NCBI GenBank assembly: GCA_963965975.1 | Contig: OZ014416.1 | Coordinates: forward strand, 6,820,001-6,884,000 | Reading direction: 5' to 3' | Length of the DNA stretch: 64,000 nucleotides | From: Xestospongia bergquistia | Taxonomy: Eukaryota > Porifera > Demospongiae > Haplosclerida > Petrosiidae | Shown: one piece after another, positions 47,114 through 57,118 of the stretch | Layout: every line of letters begins with the position of its first letter | Numbering within the stretch: the first letter of the stretch is position 1 | The notes under the pieces: model-generated | Told to the model about the DNA's origin: nothing | Seen by the model: the letters and a program-made list of their open reading frames with translations, nothing else | The model's database searches: none | Translations under genes and position numbers: made by a program

Positions 47114-47659
47114 CTATTGCGTTTCGGATTCTTGGACGAAATCGATAGATTTGATCTGGTCATTGGCAGGCAGAGGCCCAAGGTTATACTTACCAGGTCC
47201 AAGTACAGTTTTCCCATCAATGTTAAGTTTTGTTCCATGGCAGTTATATCCTGTGTAGAAACTCCATTTCCCACCAGTAATTATCATGGAAGACACTCCA
47301 GAAATTTTGCCTTGATCAAAGTATTGAGTGATATCACGATTGGTATTTTGAAACAATTTTCCATATCCACGGTAATGACTGTGTTCAAACAATATAACTC
47401 CTGGATTTGACTCATTAAATCCTTGTATAGATTTTATGGGATCATCCGTGGTAACACATTCACCAGTATAAACAATTTGTTCTACATTACGATCTTCTGG
47501 ATGTTGATGATCCCATTCGATGACTGTATAGACAACCCAAAGAGATCTAGTAGTACTAAAAGGGACTTCAGCTCTTGTGTAATTCGCAGATATGTCAACC
47601 TGTGAATTGTAATACGTTTGCTCGCCAGTAAGTCGAATTTGGCCCAGTGGAGTGGACAT
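47114..47659 (-). CDS. Beta/gamma-crystallin-like protein, copy 4
   Basis: Single exon, 181 residues starting MSTPLGQIRLTGEQ. N-terminal part LWVVYTVIEWDHQHPED, then the double Greek key: VILFEHSHYRGYGKLF to SGVSSMIIT and KWSFYTGYNCHGTKLNIDG to NDQIKSIDFV. Nearly the same as copy 2 with scattered replacements. TATA box at 47759-47766 and TGACGTAA at 47819-47826. The shared order of repeats around copies 2 and 4 shows they arose by duplication of a block of at least about 2.5 kb. Confidence 0.85.
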   Translation of the reverse strand: MSTPLGQIRLTGEQTYYNSQVDISANYTRAEVPFSTTRSLWVVYTVIEWDHQHPEDRNVEQIVYTGECVTTDDPIKSIQGFNESNPGVILFEHSHYRGYGKLFQNTNRDITQYFDQGKISGVSSMIITGGKWSFYTGYNCHGTKLNIDGKTVLGPGKYNLGPLPANDQIKSIDFVQESETQ

Positions 47660-48660
47660 ATTTTGTAGTTTTAAATCAGGGTTCTAATTCTTCTGGTGTA
47701 AATACAGTTATATTTTTAATTCGTTGCTCGCACACAACCAATTCATAGATTTGGATGACTTTTATAGTCATCTGTAACCATGACTAGTACTCATGAATAT
47801 GATTATCTAATACTTATATGACGTAATAAGAGATTAGCTTTTATGGTCCAATGCAGACAACATTTTTTGTGGGTAAGCATACTTTCCATTTTAAATCATG
47901 AGAAGGTGTAGGCTCTTATTTAAGAGAATAAATCAATTGTAGCATGTAAACATATATATACATGTAAAAAGAAGCCATGATTCTAACCTTCCAAATACAA
48001 TTTAGTTATACCTTTGCATCATACTTGATATGATAGTTTCAGTTTCAACATTAATTTAGGCAATTATATAAGAAATTTGCAGGAATAACATTTTAAAGTT
48101 GTTGTATGGCTACCATGACAATAAGCCAATTTATCTTTTACATATTATCCCAGTTCTCCTCTCTCTCTCTCTCTCTCTCTCTCAATTGCCTCCTTCCTCC
48201 TTTAGTTTCGTAGATATTGCAAACCTCATGATCATTTTTTTTGCATCAGTATCATAATACTGAAAATGTTATAGCTGAGGTTTGTATTACAGTTGTCTTT
48301 GTACGTAACAAACCTTCTTTAAATCTAATGATGTTCATTGGCTGCATGTTGTCTATGTTGTTTATGTAGTTATTTTAATTTTTTGTTTCTTGAAAAGCAA
48401 ACTCACATGATACAAACATGTATCCTAAAATGTTCATAAATACATGCCTTATAGTAGAAGGAATCTATTCATTGACTTTTGTGAGTTATATTATATTTAT
48501 GTACATTTCATTGATGATACCCTGCAGCAATCATTAATTTCATCTGGCACCTTGAATTTACTCATTAATTTTTTAAAATACTACTTTAATGCATTAAATA
48601 TTCTTGTCACAATACTATTTGGATGAAACAACTTTTTAAAATGAAATTTTATTTAAACAA
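47660..48660. other. Crystallin 4 promoter and flank
   Basis: Promoter to about 47830; to about 48140 it repeats 32700-33030. A (CT)n tract lies at about 48161-48183. The rest is AT-rich without a recognisable gene. Confidence 0.6.
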
Positions 48661-48806
48661 GTATAGACAACCCAAAGAGAATGAGGTTCACTGCTAAGGA
48701 CTTCAGCTATTGTGTAATACCCAGATATTTCAGCATGACTGTTGTAAAAGATTTGCTCATCATTTGAAGAATCTTTTAGTCGAATTGGGCAGCTGGGAGT
48801 GGACAT
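48661..48806 (-). pseudogene. Beta/gamma-crystallin-like gene, 3' truncated
   Basis: Only the first about 48 codons remain (MSTPSCPIRLKDSSNDEQ to LWVVYT), after which the frame runs into unrelated sequence and stops at about 48636. It is close to the start of copy 5 (54872) in inverted orientation, and its promoter (TATA 48889-48896, TGACGTAA 48944-48951) is preserved. It is the end of the left arm of a large inverted repeat. Confidence 0.88.
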
Positions 48807-49139
48807 GTTTTGTAGTCTCAAATCAGGGTTTTAATTCTTCTTGCGTAAATACAGTTATAGTTTGAATTCGTTACAACTACTTGTTAGACTTTTATAATCA
48901 CCTACAACTACAACTCATAAATATGATTAGCTAGTTACCTGTATGACGTAATATACCATTGTGGTTCAATGCCTTTTGTTTAATACCATTGTATCATAAT
49001 GACTTATTCTTAGAAGGATCCAACTGTTATGCTTTAAACTTAACTCTATTAAAAATTAAATTTAGCGATGTAGTCATGTTCCAGGAATAAATCCATAAAA
49101 TGATATAACTATGTTATAATATATTATATAGCACTACAT

Positions 49140-49657
49140 GGCCGTAGGAAGCGGGTGGGTTGGGTAGGCCAGAGCCTCACGACTGAATTAACTAAATTCA
49201 TTGATAATAATTATTATTGGAAGACACACCTCCTTCATCCAAACTAAAGTGTGAGACTGAAGGACATCATTGCTTTTTCAAGTCTCTGTCTGTATTTCAA
49301 ATAATACTATATAGGGAGGTTGTCACTCTACTAAAAATAATTATGGTAATGCCAGCAACAAATGTTTTGTCTGAAAGATCCTTTTCAACTTTACACAGAA
49401 TTAAGACTTACTTACGATCAAGGATGCCTCAAGAAAGATTAAATCTCTGTATGCTACTTAATGTGTACAAAGAGGAAACAGATATTGACTTGATAAACAC
49501 AGCACAATCTTTCATTTGCACAAAAAGAAGACAAACTGTTTTAAACGATTTTAGTCATAATTAAGTGTTAACCACACACTCACGAAATTATTTAGCAATT
49601 TCTGGTCGCGTTTCGCGCGCCGCGCAGCTTCTCACACCACCTTTTGTCTGCTTCCTA
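49140..49657 (+). mobile_element. Internally deleted hAT-type element, left copy
   Basis: Ends are inverted (GGCCGTAGGAAGC at left; GCTTCCTA at right). Inside, 49217-49564 keeps an open frame whose text PATNVLSERSFSTLHRIKTY and RLNLCMLLNVYKE matches the C-terminal dimerisation region of hAT-family transposases. The catalytic part is missing. A C/G-rich stretch CGCGTTTCGCGCGCCGCGC lies near the right end. A solo end of the same kind is at about 51303-51400. Confidence 0.8.
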
Positions 49658-49940
49658 TCATGCAAGTAACAATGTGACACACTGTTAAGAAAAGGTTAAA
49701 ATAACAACTGAATTCTTACCAGGAATAAGCCATACGTAAAAATATTACAATTGTACATTCTACATATATAGTACAGTATTGTTTGTAGTTATGCAGTATG
49801 CTAAAATTGATACAAGTAATGTATTGTAGTCAGAAGCGTCTATTCTAAGAACATGATTAGATCATTTATAGCCGAACTAGGATTAAACATAACAATTCTG
49901 GTAACCAGTGCATAACCACAAAACACAATTGTGTACAGAG

Positions 49941-49945
49941 TTAAT

Positions 49946-50012
<67 letters not shown>

Positions 50013-50287
50013 AGAATTGAAGGACAAAAGAACAGACCTCTTGCTTTGTTGCTATCACTCCGAGTTTCATGTGTTATGCGATCATCAGACAGCTGTCTGA
50101 TGTCTGATGATCACATAACGTGTTATTCAGTATGCTAAAATTGATACAAGTAATGTATTGTAGTCAGAAGCGTCTATTCTAAGAAGATGATTAGATCATT
50201 TATAGCTGAACTAGGATTAAACATAACAATTCTGGTAACCAGTGCATAACCACAAAATACAATTGTGTAAAGAGCTAATATATATTC

Positions 50288-50353
<66 letters not shown>

Positions 50354-50355
50354 GT
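49941..50355. repeat. (AT)n tracts, half-hairpin and repeated spacer
   Basis: (AT)n at about 49945-50010 and 50280-50350. Between them, 50010-50120 is one half of the hairpin element seen whole at 53444-53616, and about 50125-50280 duplicates about 49796-49945. Confidence 0.8.
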
Positions 50356-50686
50356 AGTGACTTATTATATATGATATATATTATATAGCTCAAGTTTAGT
50401 AGGTCTGCAATATAATCCTATTGTCATCTAATCTTGTCTGATCTCAATCTTAATTGGTCACTTTGCTATAAGCATACTAATTATGTTTAATAACTTAATA
50501 ACATATGTCAATAGAAGTGATTTAACTCATCACCCAAAAATTCCATTATGGTATTAATCCAGGCTAAGGGCAAGTTATATCAAGTAAGTATTAATACTAA
50601 CAATGTGGTACACTATTAAGACAAAGTTAAGATAGTTAACACTATTTTAAATATAGATTAGAGAATGGGTTGGAGGTTTCTATAGT

Positions 50687-50742
50687 AAATAGAGCACAAG
50701 AGTAAAGACCAAGTGCTTGATTTTAGCCCTTGTGCTCTATTT
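50687..50742. repeat. Stem-loop repeat, copy 2
   Basis: Perfect 14-bp arms AAATAGAGCACAAG/CTTGTGCTCTATTT, inverted in loop orientation relative to 33701-33756. Confidence 0.8.
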
Positions 50743-50880
50743 CTTGTAAAAACTCTGATCCATTGTCTAGCAAATTATGACAATTTTGAGCCACAACGCC
50801 AACCAAAGCAAGCCAGTCATACTATAAACCCGACCCAAATATGATGACATGGCAGAATTTTGACTAATTTTCTTTTAATA

Positions 50881-50990
50881 TTAACTCTTTATATACGATA
50901 GACGTAAACAACGTAACGTAACTAAGTGTACGTTAGTTTCCTCAGGCAATTTTAATTAACAATTAACGGATACACCCACAATAATTAATG

Positions 50991-51033
<43 letters not shown>

Positions 51034-51064
51034 TATGTATATATAATTATACATAAAGAGTTAA
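50881..51064 (-). mobile_element. TTAA-flanked MITE with (AT)n expansion
   Basis: Starts and ends with TTAA; short inverted ends CTCTTTATATA and its relative at the right. It is the reverse-complement relative of 52687-52813, with an (AT)n tract expanded inside (about 50993-51030). Confidence 0.7.
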
Positions 51065-51590
51065 TGAGAAACATGAGACTGATAGTTTAAACATAAGTGA
51101 TAGCTACAACTTAATGTGTTATCTTTTTTTAAATGTTTATCACACACATATATTAAGAATGCATGGTAATAGAGAGATAGTATGCAATTATAATACATTC
51201 TATTATTCCATTGATACAAGTTATGTTTATGTCAACAAGGGAAAAAATGTCCATAATGCATTTGTGATATACTACAATTTCACTTTGGTTTTACATAGCG
51301 CAAGGCCGTAGGAAGCAGACAAAAGGTGGTGGGGTTGTGTGAAGCTGTGCGGCTCATGAAGTGCGGCATGAAATCGTTAATTAATTACATATATAACTAT
51401 AAGTTCATATATTTTTAGTAGGCTGTTATAGCCACAAGCCAATTATCTACTTAGCAATAGAGCAGAGCTAGAAATGTTTTAATTATCTATCTCATGCTTC
51501 TAATAAACTGAATTAGTCAGAATTCTGCTGAATTATCACGTTTGAGTTGAGTTTATAATATGACTGCCCTAATCTTAGGTGGTATTTTGT
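51065..51590. other. Repeat fragments with a solo hAT end
   Basis: 51110-51300 belongs to the dispersed repeat seen at 8.6-8.9 kb. 51303-51400 is a hAT end (GGCCGTAGGAAGCAGACAAA and onward). 51420-51570 matches 34678-34815. No gene is seen. Confidence 0.6.
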
Positions 51591-52560
51591 GTAACTTGCC
51601 TATGATGACATCACTACTGTAATTTTATAATAATTGTCAATAAAAAAGGTACTATTGCAGTACAAGTAATACTGGTATTGTGAGTAATGTTGGTAATATT
51701 GGTACATAGTTAAAATTACAATTGTGGGTGACAATGGTATTGTAGGTGTAGTGTATTGAGTACAGCAATATAAGCCAATATTAGAACATGAATAACTAAG
51801 ATCCTGCACTTATATAGCACAACCATACTAGGGGTCCTGACCACAGAGGATATAATGATATTCATAATACATAATACCTACACTACAGTACACTTTAAGT
51901 TTTCAGTTAGTAATATCTGTTGTGAGGCAGACTGACTCGAGTAGACCTTCATACTGATCCACTTGATTAGGATCCCTCTGGCACTTGCTCCTGCTCCAAG
52001 GGTGTGTCACATGAAGTTGTAAACGAGTTGTTATATGGGTAATAATATAATGTCATCCGTAAATCCTCTGCTTGACATGATTCGACTTTGCATGCGATCA
52101 ATATGTCTCTTCACCTCAATACCATTTGATGTTTTCACTAGATATGACAGGGGACCCAATATTTTAATTATAACACTTTCAATCCATCAACTTCCATCAC
52201 TAAAGTTACAAATATACACTTTGTCTCCCTCCTTAGGTGAGGGTCGAACTCGAGCATGTCATATAAGTCTCTCTGTCTCTGAACGCTACTCTCTACTTTG
52301 TTTTGTAAATCAGGATGCAATAAGTTGAGATGTGTTTTGAGCTTTTGTCCCATTAACAATTGAATTGGAGATGTTGTGGTAGAATGAGGAGTTGCCCTAT
52401 AGTTAAATAAAAATCTGGCTAGTTTTGTCTTCAAGGTTCCAGTAGTTTGACATTCCGTGTTTCTCTTAAAGATCTGTACAGCCCTTTCTGCAAGTCCGTT
52501 AGAGGACGGATGGTATGGAACTACCTTATAATTAAAATATTTTGTACACTGTCATACTTA
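51590..52560 (-). mobile_element. Ty3/gypsy retrotransposon remnant (integrase end and LTR)
   Basis: On the minus strand, about 52555-52035 encodes with breaks the C-terminal part of a retroelement integrase: landmarks SSNGLAERAVQ, then LARFLFNYRATPHSTTTSP and LLMGQKLKT. Downstream on the same strand (about 51860-51600) is LTR-like sequence with GTGCTATATAAG, matching 56410-56530 in opposite orientation. It is a decayed element, lacking protease, reverse transcriptase and most of the integrase core. Confidence 0.8.
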
Positions 52561-52686
52561 ATGAAAACACAAATGGTATTGAGGTGAAAAGATATATTGA
52601 TTACATAAACATTTGAAAGAAGATAACACATTAAGTTGACTGTTGTAGCTATTACTTATGTTAAGTTATCTATCTCATGTTTCTTC

Positions 52687-52813
52687 TTAACTCTTTATAT
52701 ATGACATTAATTATTGTAGGCGTATCCGTTAATTGTAAATTAAAATTGCCTGAGGAAACTAACGTGCACTTAATTACGTGACGATTTTACGTCTATTGTA
52801 TATAAAGGGTTAA
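52687..52813 (+). mobile_element. TTAA-flanked MITE (127 bp)
   Basis: Flanked by TTAA on both sides, with inverted ends CTCTTTATATAT / GTATATAAAGGG. The TTAA target suggests piggyBac-like mobilisation; that is inference from the target site only. Confidence 0.7.
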
Positions 52814-52947
52814 CATTAAAGAAAATTAGTCAAAATTCTGCCGTCATCAATTTGGGTTGGGTTTGTAGTATGACTGGCTGGCTTTGGTTGGCGTTGTGGC
52901 TCAAAATTGCCTTAATTGGCTACACAATGGATTGGAGTTTTTACGGG

Positions 52948-53003
52948 AAATAGAGCACAAGGGCTAAAATCAAGCATTTGGTCTTTACTCTTGTGTTCTA
53001 TTT
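52948..53003. repeat. Stem-loop repeat, copy 3
   Basis: Same stem-loop as 33701-33756, with one change in the right arm (CTTGTGTTCTATTT). Confidence 0.75.
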
Positions 53004-53443
53004 ACTATAGAAACCTCCAACCCATTCTCTAATCTATATTTAAAATAGTGTTAACTATCTTAACTTTGTCTTAATTGTGTACCACATTGTTAATACTAAT
53101 ATTTACATGATATAACTTGCCCTTAGCCTGGATTAATACCATAATGGAATTTTTGGGTGATGAGTTAAATCACTTCTATTGACATATGTTATTAAGTTAT
53201 TAAACATAATTAGTATGCTTATAGCAAAGTGACCAATTAAGATTGAGATCATATAAGATTAGATGACAATAGGATTAATATATTGCAATTATCCCCATAT
53301 AATGCTCAGATTTACTAATTTGAGCTATATAATATATATTATATATAATAAGTTATTACCCAAAATATATATATATATATATATTACTAAAGTATCTAAG
53401 TCTGTTGAAGAGTGCTCGATATCGTTTAGACTGAGCAGGTTAG

Positions 53444-53616
53444 ACCAGAATTGAAGGACAAAAGAACAGAGCTCTCGCTTTGTTGCTGTTACTCCAAGTT
53501 TCACACGTTGTGTGATCATCAGACATCAGACAGCTGTCTGATGATCGCATAACACATGAAACTCAGAGTGACAGCAACAAAGCAAGAGGTCTGTTCTTTT
53601 GTCCTTCAAATCTGGT
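53444..53616. mobile_element. Long hairpin (foldback) element, 173 bp
   Basis: An imperfect palindrome over its whole length: starts ACCAGAATTGAAGGACAAAA, ends with its near reverse complement, and is centred on CAGACAGCTGTCTGATG near 53535. (AT)n tracts lie on both sides (about 53365-53385 and 53617-53641). Half a copy is present at 50010-50120. Confidence 0.85.
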
Positions 53617-53639
53617 ATATATATATATATATATATATA

Positions 53640-55015
53640 TATTATCTCTGTACACAATTGTATTTTGTGGTTATGCACTGGTTACCAGAATTGTTATGTT
53701 TAATCCTAGTTCGGCTATAAATGATCTAATCATGTTCTTAGAATAGACGCTTCTGACTACAATACATTACTTGTATCAATTTTAGCATACTGCATAACTA
53801 CAAACAATACTGTACTATATATGTAGAATGTACAATTGTAGTTTTTTTACGTATGGCTTATTCCTGGTAAGAATTCAGTTGTTATTTTAACCTTTTCTTA
53901 ACAGTGTGTCACATTGTTACTTGCATGATATAACTTGCCCTTAGCCTGGATTAATACCATAATTGAATTTTTGGGTGATGAGTTAAATCACTTCTATTGA
54001 CGTATGTTAACAAGGCTGTAGGAAGCAGACAAAAGGTGGTGTGAGAAGCTGCGCGGCGTGCGAAACGCGACCAGAAATTGCTAATTAATTTCGTGAGGGT
54101 GTGGTTAACAATTAATTATGACTAAAATCGTTTAAAACAGTTTGTCTTCTTTTTGTGCAAAAATGAAAGATTGTGCTGTGTTTATCAAGTCAATATCTGT
54201 TTCCTCTTTGTACACATTAAGTAGCATACAGAGATTTAATCTTTCTTGAGGCATCCTTGATCGTAAGTAAGTCTTAATTCTGTGTAAAGTTGAAAAGGAT
54301 CTTTCAGACAAAACATTTGTTGCTGGCATTACCATAATTATTTTTAGTAGAGTGACAACCTCCCTATATAGTATTATTTGAAATACAGACAGAGACTTGA
54401 AAAAGCAATGATGTCCTTCAGTCTCACACTTTAGTTTGGATGAAGGAGGTGTGTCTTCCAATAATAATTATTATCAATGAATTTAGTTAATTCAGTCGTG
54501 AGGCTCTGGCCTACCCAACCCACCCGCTTCCTACGGCCATGTAGTGCTATATAATATATTATAACATAGTTATATCATTTTATGGATTTATTCCTGGAAC
54601 ATGACTACATCGCTAAATTTAATTTTTAATAGAGTTAAGTTTAAAGCATAACAGTTGGATCCTTCTAAGAATAAGTCATTATGATACAATGGTATTAAAC
54701 AAAAGGCATTGAACCACAATGGTATATTACGTCATACAGGTAACTAGCTAATCATATTTATGAGTTGTAGTTGTAGGTGATTATAAAAGTCTAACAAGTA
54801 GTTGTAACGAATTCAAACTATAACTGTATTTACGCAAGAAGAATTAAAACCCTGATTTGAGACTACAAAACATGTCCACTCCCAGCTGCCCAATTCGACT
54901 AAAAGATTCTTCAAATGATGAGCAAACGTTTTACAACAGTCGTGCTGAAATATCTGGGTATTACACAATAGCTGAAGTCCTTAAAAGTGAACCTCATTCT
55001 GTTTGGGTTGTCTAT
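53640..55015 (-). repeat. Large inverted repeat, right arm
   Basis: Reverse-complement partner of 48661-49960. It ends inside the intact crystallin 5 gene, whereas the left arm ends in a truncated copy. Confidence 0.85.
54014..54537 (-). mobile_element. Internally deleted hAT-type element, right copy
   Basis: Inverted copy of 49140-49657 with the same transposase C-terminal frame (54461 to about 54132, minus strand), differing at the frame end. Ends GGCTGTAGGAAGC and GCTTCCTACGGCC. Confidence 0.8.
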
Positions 55016-55420
55016 ACAACTACTGAATGGGATCATGAACATCCAGGAGATCGCAATGTTGAAAAAATCGTTCGTACTGGTGAACAGGTTACCATGGATG
55101 ATGCCATTAAATCTATACAAGGATATGATGAACTCAACCCAGGAGTTATTTTATTCGAACACAGTCAATACCGTGGATATGCAACATTGTTTCGCAATAC
55201 CAATCCTGATGTCACCAATTCTTTCAGTCAAGGCCAAATTTCTGGAGTGTCTTCCATGATAATTACTGGTGGCAAATGGAGCTTCTACACAGGATATAAC
55301 TGCCATGGAACAAAACTTAACATTGATGGCCAAACTGTACTTGGACCTGGTAAGCATAACCTTGGGCCTTTGTCTGCCAATGACCAGATCAAGTCTATCC
55401 AATATGTCCAGGCATCTTAA
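54872..55420 (+). CDS. Beta/gamma-crystallin-like protein, copy 5
   Basis: Single exon, 182 residues starting MSTPSCPIRLKDSSNDEQ; the 15 bases upstream are open but begin with TTG. Conserved N-terminal part LWVVYTTTEWDHEHPGD, then the double Greek key: VILFEHSQYRGYATLF to SGVSSMIIT and KWSFYTGYNCHGTKLNIDG to NDQIKSIQYV. Intact, with TATA box at 54782-54789 and TTACGTCA at 54727-54734. The truncated copy at 48661-48806 is its inverted partner. The trailer resembles that of copy 1. Confidence 0.86.
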   Translation: MSTPSCPIRLKDSSNDEQTFYNSRAEISGYYTIAEVLKSEPHSVWVVYTTTEWDHEHPGDRNVEKIVRTGEQVTMDDAIKSIQGYDELNPGVILFEHSQYRGYATLFRNTNPDVTNSFSQGQISGVSSMIITGGKWSFYTGYNCHGTKLNIDGQTVLGPGKHNLGPLSANDQIKSIQYVQAS

Positions 55421-56090
55421 ATGTGACAGAACTTGAACTGACTCAATGGACAAAATGAACATATTAATTTTGGTAGTGACTTGTTATAGGCCTTTTTTGT
55501 AATGTTTTACTTTAGGCTTTTTTGTTTGAACTTGTTTAAAATAAAATTCCAATTTAAAAAGTTGTTTCACCCAAATAAGATTTTGACAAGAAATGAATTA
55601 AAGTAGTATAAAGAATAAATTAATGAGTGCATTAATGGAGTCAGATAAAAAGTAATGATTGCTGTACAAAAAGTTCAGAACTTAATAAATAAGATAATCA
55701 GACATGTAGTTTTCCAAAAAATTTAATGTAAAAACAATGATCCCAACAAAATATTTATAATTATAAAGACTAGGTTATCATTACTAAAAAACAACTGCAG
55801 TGGCATGTGACACCTAAGTATATTAGTCTGAAACTGGGTTCATGAATCACACACTCCAAAATTTAACTCGTTTTTACAAATTCAACACAGAAAAACAAGT
55901 CTTGTCATTTTCCTGCATCTTCAAAGGAAGGGATCCAATTCACTCTTTGTGAGAATAAAGGATCACGAGATGGTTTAATATTGCCTGAGTCATTGTGGAA
56001 CCCAATTACAACAATTCCTACTGAATTGTGATAATCAAGAATTTCATGTAAATCATAAAATTTGAAAATGCAATAATCATGAATTGGATA
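55421..56090. other. Crystallin 5 trailer
   Basis: 3' UTR-like sequence shared with copy 1 and the crystallin-downstream block (about 55800-56010). No gene is seen. Confidence 0.6.
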
Positions 56091-56099
56091 TATACCTAA

Positions 56100-57118
56100 T
56101 TTGGTTGTAGTTTGTATTCCATAAATACCAGTATTACCTACAACACCATTATTACCACAATACCATTATTACCACAATACGGTACCATTATTACCATAAT
56201 ACCATTATTACCTACAATACCATTATTACCACAATACCAATATTATTGACAATACTATTGTTAATGACACTGCCAATATTTACCTACAAATTACTACAAT
56301 ACCAATATTACCTACAAAACCATTCCTACCACAATTCAATATTACCTACAATACTATTGTTACTGACTGACAATGCCAATAAATTAATCACTATGTATTA
56401 TGAATATTATGATATCGTTTGTGGTCAGGACCCCTAAGTGGTCTGTACGTTTGTGCTATATAAGTTTGTTGCATGGTTTGTGAGCAGGATCTTATTATTC
56501 TAGTTATTAATGTTCTAGTATTACTGTACTTAAAACACTACAATTGGTGACGAGGTGGAATAGTGCTTATGACAAAAGATGTCAGAAAAAAAGGTCAAGT
56601 GTCGTTCCCCAACTACCAAGCAGCAGAGAAACAATGGTTTGTCATAGCACAATTGGAGAGTGTGTCAGTGAATGAGAAGATTGGTCGTCATATATAGAAT
56701 GACTGGAAAACTATTTTATCAAGAAATGTGCAATACTGTTGACTGTTTGTGGTGCTCGTACCTATCAGTTAATCTAACAATTCCTGTAACCCTCTCGCTG
56801 AAGTCATAGGACTTATTTAAGTTAGTGTGAAAGTACTACAGCCAAAGAAAGTCAGAGATTGTCCAAAGATTCAAATTCAACTCTCGTACGCGTAAAGAAG
56901 AATCTGTACCAATCTTCATAGCAGAGTTGAGGAAGCTGTCAGAGTTTTGTAACTTCATGGACATGTTAGACGACATGCTTCACGACAGATAAGTGTGTGG
57001 GATCAATCATCCTGGCATACAAAAGAGAGTACTTTCTTAGTCAGGCCTCATGCTAGATAAAGCACTAGAAATAAGTCAAGGCATGGACGTAGCTGACAAA
57101 GGTCATTCAGTTAGGTTA
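56100..57118 (+). mobile_element. Ty3/gypsy remnant: LTR and gag
   Basis: 56100-56360 is an irregular tandem repeat of ACCATTATTACCACAAT-like words. 56390-56535 is LTR-like with GTGCTATATAAGTTTG as a TATA box, followed by ACAATTGGTGACGAGGTGG, a typical junction/primer-site context. 56570-57110 encodes, in shifted frames with stops, gag landmarks such as FPNYQAAEKQWF, VPIFIAELRKLSEFCNF, GINHPGIQKR and DKALEISQGM. It abuts the broken end of the integrin at about 57119. Confidence 0.75.

Larger units (their letters stand above)
48661..49960 (+). repeat. Large inverted repeat, left arm
   Basis: About 1.3 kb that recurs in reverse complement at 53640-55015: crystallin 5' end, promoter, dispersed repeat, hAT element and further repeat up to an (AT)n tract. 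The right arm has an extra segment of about 80 bp near 53930-54012. Confidence 0.85.

Noticed and set aside
49840..50138. Frames rich in Ile-Tyr on both strands
   Set aside because: Translations of (AT)n tracts.
52035..52328. 97-codon plus-strand frame
   Set aside because: Shadow of the retroelement integrase text, which reads on the minus strand.
10624..55420. Idea that the crystallin-like genes are pore-forming toxins
   Set aside because: Some beta/gamma-crystallin proteins join aerolysin-type toxins, but no aerolysin domain or partner gene is visible here.
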